From positions 7,483,001 through 7,547,000 of the forward strand of contig CANTUR010000239.1 of assembly GCA_947683625.1 (NCBI GenBank): a stretch of DNA of 64,000 nt, given 5' to 3'. The stretch is from Mallotus nudiflorus. Lineage: Eukaryota; Streptophyta; Magnoliopsida; Malpighiales; Euphorbiaceae. Both the position numbers and the translations under genes were made by a program. This document shows positions 24,685-35,639 of the stretch, piece by piece (the first letter of the stretch is position 1; each line of letters begins with the position of its first letter). Under the pieces are notes generated by a model. The model was not told where the DNA came from. It was given only the letters and a program-made list of their open reading frames with translations, and did not search any database.

Positions 24685-26860
24685 ATGGCTAAGAAAAAAT
24701 CACAGGTGACTCCGGCTTAACAGTCACAAGGTGTAGAGGAACAAGTGTAGAGCTTAGATTAACGAAGCAAGGAGTTTATGAAAGAGGTGTATAGCCATCT
24801 AGATCTGCTTACAAAATAGCTCCAAAAGAATCATAGTTCTCAACTTAATATGCAAAGCAAACTAGATCAATTAATGGCTATGATGAAGACCTTGACTATT
24901 GCTCCTCAACCTGCACCATCTCCACAGAAGGTGGTAGAGTCCCAACTATCTTCTTCTGCTCAGAAAATTGTTGATGACTTAAGAAATACTGGTAAAGGGA
25001 TCTTACCTATACCCACACTCTCTTTTAACAAACTAATAGAGCTAGTTGAATCTAGCTCCTTGTTTGTTAGTAATAGTCAAGGATTTAATCAAGGTGCCTA
25101 AAATTGAGCTTATAACCTTTGAGAGTACTAACCCCAGAACATGGATTCAAAAATGTCAAAAATAATTTCAATTATACGGTGTATAGGAGGAGCACAAAGT
25201 GGATCTAGCCACCTTATATTTAGGGGAAAAGGCAGACATATGGTACCAAGGTTAGCAGAAGGTATAAAAGAGTAAGGATTAGGAAAAGTTTATAGAAGCA
25301 TTGTGTTAGACGTTTGGTGAGCTATCCATGTCTGATGTGGTAGAAGAATTCAATAAGCTAAAACAGAAAGGAAAAGTGGAGGAGTATTAGTAGAGATTTG
25401 AGGAGATAAGGTCCTTTATGCTCAAATACCACCCATAGTTGGATGAGGGATACTTTGTATTTAGTTTCATTAGTAGTCTTAGTAGAGAGTTGAGGCTAAT
25501 GGAGAAAATATTCAAACCTTCAAACCTTCAACAAGCCTTTGAGTAAGCTCATTTACAAGAAGAATTTATAAATGCCATGTTCAAGAAATAAAAAATCTTA
25601 GCCAAAACACTTAACTCTTCTTTTTATCACCCCAAATACACCACTAGTGCTTAGCCATCTATAATTCCTTTCAAACCTGAAGCCACAATTATCACCTCAT
25701 TCCAAAATATAACCAATTGTCTTAAACCTTAAAAAAAATTAGACACTGACCTAAAACCCAAACTAGACACTACAACCCATGATTAACCAAAAAATTTAAA
25801 TAACTTGATGGAGCAACAAAGGAATTCAGGACAATGCTTTAGGTGTGGGGTTCGATACTTTGCAGGGCATGTTTGTAAAAATAAGCAGTTGAATGCCATA
25901 ATAGGCTAGGAAGAGGAGGCAAAGAATCAGGAGGAAGGGGTAAACGAAGTGGAGGTTAAAGAATTTAACGATGTAGATATTCCATTGTGTGCCATTAAAG
26001 GTGGTACAAATGCAAATACATTGAAGATAAAAGAGAAGTCAATGGTAAGTAGATCATCATACTCATCAATAGTGGCAGTACCCACAGCTTTTTGGAAATT
26101 GACATGGTCATTAGTGTGGGATGTGTTATAACTAAAGATAAGGGACTAGTGGTTAAGGTGGCTAATGGTGAACACATGATTAGTTATTCATAGTGTGTTG
26201 GATTAAGATGGAGTATTCAAGGGTATGCATTTGAATATGATATGAGAACACTATCACTTGGGGGTCATGACATAGTGCATGGCGTGAACTGGTTAAAATG
26301 ACACTGACCCAAAACCCAAACTAGACACTATAACCCATGATCAACCAAAAACTTGAAATAACTTGATTAAGCAGCGAAGGAATTTAGGACAATACTTTAG
26401 GTGTGGGGTTCGATACTTTGCGGGGCATGTTGGTAAAAATAAGTAGTTGAATGCTATAATAGGCTAGGAGGAGGAGGCAGAGAGTCAGGAGGAAGGGGTA
26501 AATGAAGTGGAGGTTAAAGTATTTAATGATGTAGATATTTCATTGTGTGCCATTAAAGGTGGTACAAATGCAAATACATTGAAGATAAAGGATAAGTCAA
26601 TGCTAAGTAGATCATCATACTCATCGATAGTGGTAGTACCCACAGTTTTATGGATATTGACATGGTCATTAGTGTGGGATGTGTTATAACTAAAGATAAG
26701 GGACTAGTGGTTAAGGTGGCTAATGGTGAACAAATGATTAGTCGTTCATTGTGTGTTGGATTAAGATGGAGTATTCAAGGGTATGCATTTGAATATGATA
26801 TAAGAACACTATCACTTGGTGTGAACTGGATGGTGTGAACTGGATGAAACATTATAGGCC
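24685..26860 (+). pseudogene. gag and protease relic with in-frame duplication
   Basis: Starts ATGGCTAAGAAAAAATCACAG. The N-terminal gag is shredded by stops; IELITFESTNPRTW near 25107-25150 marks the capsid region. A zinc knuckle (QCFRCGVRYFAGHVCKNK, about 25831-25885) and a protease start (LINSGSTHSFLEIDM, about 26062) are followed by a second copy of both. In copy 2 the knuckle is damaged (QYFRC.., GHVGK) but the protease reads LIDSGSTHSFMDIDM. So copy 1 has lost the catalytic Asp (AAT at 26068-26070) while copy 2 keeps it (GAT at 26626-26628). Confidence 0.85.
25744..26833 (+). repeat. 558-bp in-frame tandem duplication of zinc knuckle plus protease
   Basis: Unit 1 is 25744-26301 and unit 2 starts at 26302, both opening CACTGACC(T/C)AAAACCC. 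The period, checked at the protease active-site codon (26068 against 26626), is exactly 558 bp, or 186 codons. The copies are about 92-95% alike by eye. The end of unit 2 is shortened and rearranged around GGTGTGAACTGGATG. Confidence 0.92.
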
Positions 26861-27099
26861 TATTATTTTTTATTTTCTACAATTGAAGCTTTCCTTTAAT
26901 AGAGATGGCAAAACTATAGTGTTGATTGGAATCACTGAGGCGAGGAAGTTGACAATGATGATCGGTAAGAATCTATAAAATTTTTTGAAGAGGAAGTGGA
27001 TTCACAACACATCTTAACTATACTCTATGACATGCACCAGCATGGCATGACCATTAAATGAGGGGTGTATAATGACAGACTCCACTCTTATTGTTGGTA

Positions 27100-29840
27100 T
27101 GTCAGAAATATTGGCCCTGTTATTATAGAAGTATCAAATGGTGTTTAGGGATCCCAAGACTTTTCCACCTGAAAGGATTCATGATCATGCAATTATATTG
27201 AAAGAAAGAGTTCAACTAGTCAACATTAGGCCTTATAGGTATCCTCATTTTTAGAAATCAAAGATTGATAAGCAAGTAAAGGAGATGCTCACAAGTTCTA
27301 CTATATAAGCTAACATTGCCCTTTTGCTTCACCAGTTTTGTTACTGAAGAAAAAGGATGGATCTTGGAGATTCTGTGTTGATTATAGGAAATTACATTCC
27401 TTAATGATCAAAAATAAATTTCCTATTCCTATTATAGATGATTTGCTGGATGAACTTCACGGGGTAGCTATTGCTCTAAGTTGGATTTGAAGGCAGGGTA
27501 CCATCAAATTAGAGTGAAGAAGGAAGACACTCATAAAACTGCTTTTAGGACATATCAAGGTCATTATGAATTTAAGGTCATGCCCTTTGGGTTGACCAAT
27601 GCCCTAGCTACGTTTCAAGCCCTTATGAATCACATCTTTAAGTCACATTTGAGAAATTTTATTTTGGTATTCTTTGATGATATCTTAGTATACTGTCCCA
27701 CCCTTGAATCACACCTAGTACATATGGAAATTTTTCTCAAATTACTATAGCAACACCAAATCTATGACAAGCTCTCCAAATGTTCCTTTGCTCAACGCCA
27801 AATTAAGTACATAGGGCATATTATATCATCTGAAGGGGAAAGTACTGACCCTAGTAAGATTAAGGTAATGCAAAATTGGCTAGTGCCTACCTCAATCAAG
27901 TCATTAAGAGGATTTCTTAGTCTCACTGGCTACTATATAAAATTTGTTAGAAGTTATGGTTTAATCAGCAGGCCACTTACTAAATTACTAAAGAAAAATG
28001 ATTTTTATTAGAGTGAAGTTATAGAGAATGCCTTTCAACAACTCAAGAAAGCTATAGTAACTACTCTAGTCTTAGCTCTTCTCAATTTTAATTAGCCCTT
28101 CATCTTGGAAACAAACGCTAATGGCAAAGGTGTTGAAGCAATACTTATGCAACAATATAGGCCAATTACTTTCATTAGTAAGGCAATAAGTAAGAAGAAC
28201 CAGGAACTTTCTATCTATGAAAAGGAGCTGCTGATAATTCTCTTTACAGTGCATAAATGGAGGCATTACTTAGAAAATGCCCATTTTATTATGAAAACAT
28301 ATCAATAGAGCATCAAACATTTGTTACAACAAAGAGTTCATACCATAGTTCAACATAAAGGGTTAGTGAAATTAATGGGGTTGGATTACAGCATTTCCTA
28401 CAAGAGAGGTGTAAAGAATAAAGTGGCAAATGCTCTATCTAGAAGGGGATGGTCTTACCAAGAGCAAGCCAATTATTATACACTAGTTTTTACTATAGTA
28501 CCTAGGTGGATGTAGGAGGTGATCAATAGCAATACAGGAGATCCCATGGCTTATGAATTAATTTAAGCATTAACAATGGACTCTCAAGCTAAGGACTATT
28601 ATGGTTATTCTCAGGGCATATTAAGGTACAAGGGTAGAATTTATGTGGGAAATCAGTTGGAGTTAAGGTAGAAAGTGATTAAAGCCTCACATGGTTCTTT
28701 ATTAGGCGGGAATTTAGGCATGATTAGTACTTACAACAGAGTGAAATTTCATTTTTTTAGCTGAAATGAAGAAGGATATTTATCAATGGGTCGCTCCTTG
28801 TGATGTACCTTATCCAGGGTTAATATTACATGTTTTAGATCAGGCTTGGCAATCCATTTCCATGGATTTTATTGAGCAATTACCAAAATCTGATGGGAAC
28901 GACACTATATTGGTGGTATTTAATATGAAGACTAAGTATGCTCATTTCATTCCACTAGCACATCCTTTTATAGCTCAAAAAGTGTCACTCATTTCTCTTA
29001 ATCAAGTGTATAAACTATATGGCCTTCTAAAGAATATTGTCTCTAACAAAGATAAGGTGTTTACAAGTGTATTTTGGCAGGAACTCTTTGAGGCAATAGG
29101 AGTGAAGCTGAATTTAAGCACTACTTATCACCCTTAATCTGATGGGTAGACTAAAAGGGTTAATAGGTGTTTAGATAATTATTTATGGTGTATGTGTTTT
29201 CAAAAACCTAAGGCCTGGAGTCAGTGGATAACATTTATAGAGTGGTGGTATAATACCAACTACCACAACAACATTAAGATGACCCCTTATCAAGCCTTGT
29301 ATGGAGTCATACTTGAGCAGCTAACTGTTGTAACTGATTTTAAGACTTCGATAGCTGCAGTTGAAGAACTTTTTATTCAGAGGCAACATATGGTTCAAAT
29401 TTTAAAATATCAGTTGGTGTATGCCCAAAATCGAGCTAAGCAATTATTTAATGAGCATATGAGTGATAGAGAATTCAATATGGGGTGATATGGTCTTTTT
29501 GAAGCTTCAGCCTTATAGGCAGCAATCATTAGCGATAAGGAAAAGTCATAGCATATAAGCTTGAATTACCTCTTTGCCTCAATGGTGCATCCTGTCTTCT
29601 ATGTCTCCTTATTGAAGAAACACATTGGTTTAGCTAATACGATTGCTACTAATCTACCACCAATTCACAGTTTTAGTGCGTTTAAATTGGAACCAGTCGC
29701 AATTCTATAGAATACGCAAATTAAAAGGAAAAAGCATCCAGTCCAGCAATTTTTGGTTCATTGGTCTAACTCTAATCCTATTGAATCTACTTAGGAAGAT
29801 TTGAACTTTTTGAAGTCCCAATTTCCTCAACTCTTTCTTA
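27100..29840 (+). pseudogene. pol relic: RT, RNase H, integrase, chromodomain
   Basis: RT shows KFPIP, DLKAGYHQIRV (27481-27513), HYEFKVMPFGLTNA, and the catalytic FFDDILVY near 27670. RNase H shows ETNANGKGVEAIL (28108 on) with AAC at 28114-28116 where the family has the catalytic Asp. Integrase shows SMDFIEQLP (28858 on) and VSNKDKVFTSVFWQELF, with AAC at 29045-29047 replacing the second catalytic Asp. Then comes YHP-stop-SDG-stop. A GPY/F-like region and a chromodomain (TQIKRKKHPVQQFLVHW..NPIEST, about 29717-29795) end it. Both Asp-to-Asn changes are G-to-A transitions. Stops are numerous, so no enzyme remains. Confidence 0.9.
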
Positions 29841-29857
29841 AGGATAAGAAAACTGAT

Positions 29858-29872
29858 AAAGGGGAGGGGTAT
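29858..29872 (+). other. Polypurine tract of the Reina-like element
   Basis: AAAGGGGAGGGGTAT directly before the 3' LTR. Confidence 0.85.
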
Positions 29873-30219
29873 TATTATAGCCCAATATGTGAATGGAGCT
29901 GGAAATGCTAATGATGGGCCTAGTTATTAGCAGAAGAATGATTGCAGAAGAAGAATGGTGTTAACTAGTGATAAACAAAAGTTGTTACTTGTCATTTTAT
30001 ATTGGTGTGTCAATTGTTGTGTCATTTTTCCTTTTTTATTTTTATTATTCTAGTTGGATTGAGTAGTGGAGAATTCTAGAAGGATTCTGTTATAGCTTGA
30101 ATATATATATAGTACTATTATTGTATTGGGAGATATTTTTGGAATTCATATAAATACATGCTATTCTCTCTATTCTCTCCCTTCTCCATTCTTGACCCTT
30201 TTCTTACTATTATGTAACA
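29873..30219 (+). repeat. 3' LTR of the Reina-like element
   Basis: Starts TATTATAGCCCAA and ends TTATGTAACA, immediately followed by target duplication TCCCA. Confidence 0.87.
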
Positions 30220-30224
30220 TCCCA

Positions 30225-30530
30225 TTCCGAGGACAAATGATTTGTTCGATCAACTTCAGGGTGCATAATTCTTCTATAAAATTGACTTGAGATCAGGCTA
30301 TCATTAGTTATGGATCAAAGAAGCTAACATTCCTAAAATGACAGTTCGTACTAGATATGGCCATTATGAGTTTATGGTAATGTCCTTTAGATTAACCAAT
30401 GCACCAGTAGCTTTTATGGATATGATGAATGGGGTGTTGAGACCATTTGTAGATCATTTTGTAGTGGTATTCATTGATGATATACTGGTATATTTGAAAA
30501 GCATATGTATCACTTAAGAATAATTGTAGA
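30225..30530 (+). pseudogene. Central RT relic of element A
   Basis: Resumes the A frame after the Reina-like insertion: NDLFDQLQG, KIDLRSGYH, RTRYGHYEFMVMSF, LTNAPVAFMDMMN, VVVFIDDILVY (about 30455-30493) and HLRIIV. It ends exactly at the start of the large Tat-like insertion. The next residues of RT (LQTLREHKLYAKFSKC) occur at 63508 onward. Confidence 0.88.
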
Positions 30531-33013
30531 TGATGGGGTTTAGCATACATCCAAGATTTTAGCAACCGCGACACTGTTTGAGCTTAGGGCTCTAGAGAAC
30601 ACACTACTATATCATAAAGACATAGCGTGGAGATGAGGAGTCACCACCTAGGGTAATAATTGGGACAATTTGAAGGTGATGGTAACTCAATTCTCTAGAA
30701 GAGAGTTAGCACCACAACCAGCAAATTCTAGATACAGAATACTAACTTCTTTTAGTCTTATGTTCATTTAGAATTACCTTATTAATTATTAAATTATTCT
30801 CTATTTACATGCAATTTCATTTAAACCCAAATTTAGCATACATCTAACTCTAAGGCAACTAGTCATGAAAAGCATACAAACAATGAATTCATAAAACACA
30901 ATGTCCCTAAATTAGTCTAATCTACATTGATTTTAATTAAATGAGCTAAATCTACATATTTTATTTGCAAATGAGCCTAAAAGCTAATGGGCCTAATTCC
31001 TATTTAATTTTAATGAGCCTAAGTTTATTGATTTTAATTCTAAAAATTGAGCCTAATTCTACAAATTATATAAGGCCTTAGACTAATGGGCTTAAGTCTA
31101 ATTGATTTTATTTAAATAAAATGATCCTAAAGTCTACAAATTATAAAAAATGCTTTAAGTGGGCTGAGTTAAATCTAAATTAATTTTAATTAATTAAAAA
31201 ATGGGCTTAAGTCTAAATGAACCTAATGGGCCTAAATTGGTTTTAAAGTTAATTAGACTTCAAACCAATTTTAAAGGCCTATTTTATTAGTGAGTTGGAC
31301 CTATTGTGGGTTTGGGGCCCAAAATAAATAAAAACACAAAAAAATCCAAATAACAAAAATAGAGCAAATAACAATTAAACATGCATACTATGACTTTCTA
31401 ACCCTAATTCAATTTACATGCAATCTAATTACTAAAACCACCATTAATTTTAATTAAGCTTTTACCAAGTGAACCTAATTTACTACTTAATTTTAAAGTG
31501 CAGAAAAATTAAATATTCCACTATTTCCCACTATTAGGGCTATTACAATGATATGCTGAAAAATTATAATAAAATTATACAAAATCAAAAATAAATAAAT
31601 GAAAAACACAACAATAAAAATTAAAAGAATAATAAAACCCTAATAATCTACATAAAATTAAAACAGAATTTTAATCCATGGCATTCCATGGACCTTCATG
31701 GGTTTTGTTCTCCATAGTGAATTCATGTCATCCTGTCTATAATCATAAAACAAAAAAAAGTAAAAAAAATAAATATTGGTAAGTAAATAAATAAAATAAG
31801 AATTAGAATAAGAATAAGAATAAGAATAAGAATAAGAATAAGAATAAGAATAAGAATAAGAATAAGAATAAGAATAAAAATAAAAATAAAAATTGAAATT
31901 AAAATTGAAATTGAAATTGAAATTAAAATTAATTCAAGATCAAATAAAATAAAAATAATGAAAATAAAATATATAGAAAAGAATTAAAAAAATAAAAATG
32001 AAAGATTAAAAAATGATAAAGAACAAATACAAATATTAGTAGAATAAATGAATGAAAAAAACAAAAAAGATGAAAAAAATGAATAAATATAAAAAATAAT
32101 AAAAAGAATGAACAATTGAAAACAATAGCCGCACTAAAAGAAGAGTACAAATGAAATGGAATACAAAAGTGAATGAATTAGTAAATCAATTGATAGTTAA
32201 TGATGATTGAAAAATAATAAATCAAGAAAGCCAAACAATATTAAAATCAAAATAAAAGAAAGAAGTTGAAGAAGAAAATGAATTGCAGTATTGATTCCCC
32301 TCAAAGTTTGATCAACCTTTGATGGAAGTCTGTGGCTTTTTGTATTGTCTATGAGTTTTAGTTTTTATTTTGATTTGATTTATAGTAAATAACTAAAGAA
32401 AAGTACGTAAAAAAAAAGGAAAAGTGGGTATGCTTTGGCTCATGGCTAAAAATTAGAAAAGTAGAGGAAATAAAATAAAAACCCTAGGAGCCTCCCTTAT
32501 GAAAAGAGAAAATGACAAATATATATAATCCTAGTCTTGTAACCCTATGTTATGTTTAGGATAAAAATCAAATAAAAAAAATTGTTTATTATTTATCTAA
32601 TAAAAAAAATTTATCATTATATTTATCTAATAAAATAAAAATAACAACCAATCAAAAATAAGTATAAAAATAAAATAAAATAAAAAATAAAAAATAATAA
32701 AAAAATTACGGAGTGTTGGTCGGAAGTGTGGATTTCTGACCAGAAATCTACAGTTCCAATTGGAAATCTACATTTGTTATGGCAACCTTTTTTTTATATT
32801 TAAAAAAAATCTCTTTTTTTTTATTTTTAATTTTTTTCTAAAAGAAATAATTAAATGTAAGTTGTAAAAAATAAAATAAAATAAAATAAAAATAATTTAA
32901 TTTATTTCAAAACCAATAAATCAAATTCAATAAATATAATTTCATAATCAATTTTAATCATCGGGTCCTCTATCGCATCCAAACTTAAATCATTCAAAAA
33001 TTGAGTGCTTACA
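30531..33013 (-). repeat. 3' LTR of the Tat-like element
   Basis: On the minus strand it runs from TGTAAGCACTCAA (at 33013) to AAACCCCATCA (at 30531), about 2.48 kb with TG..CA ends. The polypurine tract abuts its 5' end. It includes an (AAGAAT)n run (about 31803-31876), and the part 31295-33013 recurs in every downstream tandem unit. Confidence 0.82.
31803..31876. repeat. (AAGAAT)n hexanucleotide microsatellite
   Basis: About twelve near-perfect units inside the LTR, grading into (ATAAAA)n and (TTGAAA)n. The other LTR copies lack this expansion. Confidence 0.95.
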
Positions 33014-33029
33014 GTTGCCCTCCTTTGTC
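33014..33029 (-). other. Polypurine tract of the Tat-like element
   Basis: Minus strand GACAAAGGAGGGCAAC directly before TGTAAGCAC. The same tract recurs at 41098-41113, 43305-43320 (mutated) and 56190-56205, always at the same LTR edge. Confidence 0.82.
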
Positions 33030-33180
33030 ACTATTTGCTTGAAAAATTGTAGGAAAGCAAATAAGCGCATAATTTCTAAATAAAAAGTCAGAATTCTTAC
33101 CTGTGTGCGATGACTATGCATAATACTATGCAGTGTTGAATGCGATTTAAGGAACACTAGAATTCCTGTGGAATTTCTAG

Positions 33181-33691
33181 CTATGATGCTACCACGGTGT
33201 TCAATGAATAATGATTGACACTGTGTTCAGTGTATTTCGAAAATAGGCTATAGTTCTGGTAGAATATATAACGGTGATGTTATCATTGTGTTCAGTGAAT
33301 AGCAGTTGACACTGCGTTCAATGCTTTTTGAAATCAGGCTATAGTTTTAGTGGACCATATAGCAGTGATGTTATCACTGTGTTCGGTGAATAACAGTTAA
33401 CACTACATTCAGTGTATTTTTAAAACAAGCTATAGGTTTAGTGGAACATATAGTAGTGATGCTATCACTGTGTTAAGTGAATATTGGTTGACACTACATT
33501 CAGTGTATTTCGAAAATAGGTTGTAGTTTCAGTGGAGCGTATAATGGTGATGTTATTACCTTGTTTAGTGAATTGCAGTTGACATTGTTCAATGTATTTT
33601 GAAAACTTGATATAGTTCCAATAGAACATATAGCAGTGATGCTATCACTGTGTTCAGTGAATAGCGATTGACATTGTGTTATGTGTATTTT
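33181..33691. repeat. 91-bp minisatellite array in the 3' UTR
   Basis: Five to six tandem copies of a 91-bp monomer (for example 33361-33451). Each monomer has two potential hairpins: ACACTG-CGTT-CAGTGT and AGTGAT-GCT-ATCACT, with mutated forms in some copies. It is adjacent to the polypurine tract and so lies in the element's 3' UTR. The same array recurs in the units at 41253, 43471 and 56351. Confidence 0.9.
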
Positions 33692-33719
33692 CTATATTCC
33701 CTATGGGACATTTAGCAAA

Positions 33720-33911
33720 TGATTTTCTCTATATTCCCTATGGGAAATTTAGCTAATGATTTTCACTATATTCCGTGTAGGACGTCTAGCGATCATGATT
33801 TTCATTATACTCCCTATGGGACGTCTAGCAATCATGATTTTTACTATATTCCTTATGGGATGTCTAAGGATCATGATTTTTATTATATTCCTTGTGGGAC
33901 GTCTAGCCAAA
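33720..33911. repeat. 39-bp minisatellite, five copies
   Basis: Units start at 33720, 33757, 33796, 33835 and 33874. The core is TGATTTT..TATATTCC followed by TATGGGACGTCTAGC. Because 39 is a multiple of 3 it gives an apparent 13-residue peptide repeat on the plus strand. The first unit is 37 bp and a further degenerate copy precedes it at about 33692. Confidence 0.9.
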
Positions 33912-34734
33912 ATATGCTATAATTATTGTATAGTGTCTAGCGAATTGTACTATAGTTCTTGTGGAACGTCTAACTGTGATTGAAAGTTTTGCTATATTTC
34001 TTATGGACCATTTATAAAAAATATGCTATAACTATTATGTAGTGTCTAGCAAAAGTGATTGAGGAAAGTTTAAGTCATAGCTACTGTGTAGCATATAATT
34101 GAGTGATTTTGAAATTATGTTATAGCTATTGTGTAGCATATAACAATGTGAATATGAAATTTGTATTGTGTATGAAAAATGCAGAAATCAAATTAGAATT
34201 TCATGTTGACTAGGATTTTGAGATTTTATGTTAATCAACTGTGCTGACTGATTGGAATTTTTGCTGATTATCTTTGAATTTTGATGATTTACTCCAATTA
34301 ACTGCCTTTGCTGCTTGCTGACTTTGATTGACTTGATAGTGCTAGTGTTGATTCCATATGTTGGGTTGATCTTCTTCTAGACTTATTACTCCTGAAGACT
34401 TGTTGAAGTTAGTGTTAGTGTGATAAATGTTATAAAAGGTACCTTTTTTTAAAAAATTTATGAAAAAATTCATCACTTTATCACAAGATAGTGTGCACTC
34501 AATGAATCTCACTAATTTTTATTTTCATGACTATCATATATTTGCCATTTATAAAGGTTAAAGCTATCATTAACCATCTTATACTGAAAGTATATTATTT
34601 ACTAAATAAAGAGCTTACTTCCACACCTAATTTTAAGGATAATTTGCTAAACAAAACTCATGGAATTTGAGCATAAATAGATCGAATTCTAAGTATTAAA
34701 ACAGTCTTTGAGTTATTTTTATGCTTTTCTTCCT

Positions 34735-35095
34735 TATCCGAGTATTCCCCCGCCTTTCTCATATTACTCAGCGTGGATACCGTTGGAAAGGTCCTTTGAA
34801 TATTCATACTCTTATAGAGCATTGGAGTAAATAGAGCAATTTTTGACGTGGTCCTTGTTAGTATTCCCCCACCTTTCTTGTATTACTCAGCGTGGATACC
34901 ACTAGAGGTTCACGTTGATATTCTTACTCATTTTTTAGCATTGGAGTACATTATGCTTGCTCTTATTTTGATTCTCCTCTTAGTATTTTCTTGTCTTTCT
35001 TGTATTACTCAGTATGGATATCATCAAGGGATTTTGTACTCATACTCATTTATGAGCATTGGAATAGATTATATGCACATTTATCATTCAAAAGA
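34735..35095. repeat. About 120-bp tandem repeat, three copies
   Basis: Starts near 34739, 34859 and 34981 with AGTATT(C/T)(C/T)CC..CC and the shared segment ATTACTCAGCGTGGATA, each ending near GAGCATTGGAGTA. Diverged, with no coding signal. Confidence 0.85.
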
Positions 35096-35639
35096 CTGAA
35101 ATAATACTTTGAAATTCAAGCAATTTATATTATAAGTCCATAATTTTTTTTTTTGCATTTTCTTCCCTTCATTCAAGTACAAAGTAAGCATTAAATTGTT
35201 TATAGTTTATAAACTCTCAGTGCAAAACTGTTAATTGAACATCTGAATTCTACAAGGCCAATAAAAAAGAGCCATTATGATTAAAGGTTATAAGATAGGC
35301 TTTTTACACAAGATCTTGTGAAATGGATGAATTTACTTTTAATTTATGGATTTTATTTTAAGATTGTACTTTATTATAGAATCTAATAAATTAGGGTTAT
35401 ACTACTTCCCTTTGGTATTTATCAGGGTGTTTGTCACACATGGTGATATTCTGATGAGCAATTGGTGTTTGCCTTCTTGCTCATTCTAAATGTCATGCTG
35501 GTTCTTTTCTTCTTCCTTATTCTCTTTTTTTTTCCTGCATAAATACCATAAGTTAGTATGGTCTATTTATAAGTGAAGAGATTTTGTCAAAATGTAATGT
35601 TATTCTTTTGCATTCTTCCCTTTTGATTGTGATGATGAT

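Larger units (their letters stand above)
24279..30219 (+). mobile_element. Reina-like chromovirus (Ty3/gypsy), complete but dead
   Basis: A 5.9 kb element nested in RT of element A. It has two ~350-bp LTRs, a tRNA-Met PBS, gag with a zinc knuckle, protease, RT, RNase H, integrase, a C-terminal chromodomain and a polypurine tract. The flanks are TCCCC (24274-24278) and TCCCA (30220-30224), one mismatch, and the RT frame of A rejoins across it (KYP..PR..DLFDQLQG). The LTRs differ at roughly one base in nine by eye, so it is much older than element B. The assignment to the Reina side of the chromoviruses rests on the short LTR, the CFRCG..GHVCKNK knuckle and the chromodomain. Confidence 0.88.

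Noticed and set aside
33720..33911. Regular direct repeats that resemble a CRISPR array
   Set aside because: Units are contiguous with no unique spacers, diverge steadily and lie inside a plant retrotransposon; a minisatellite.
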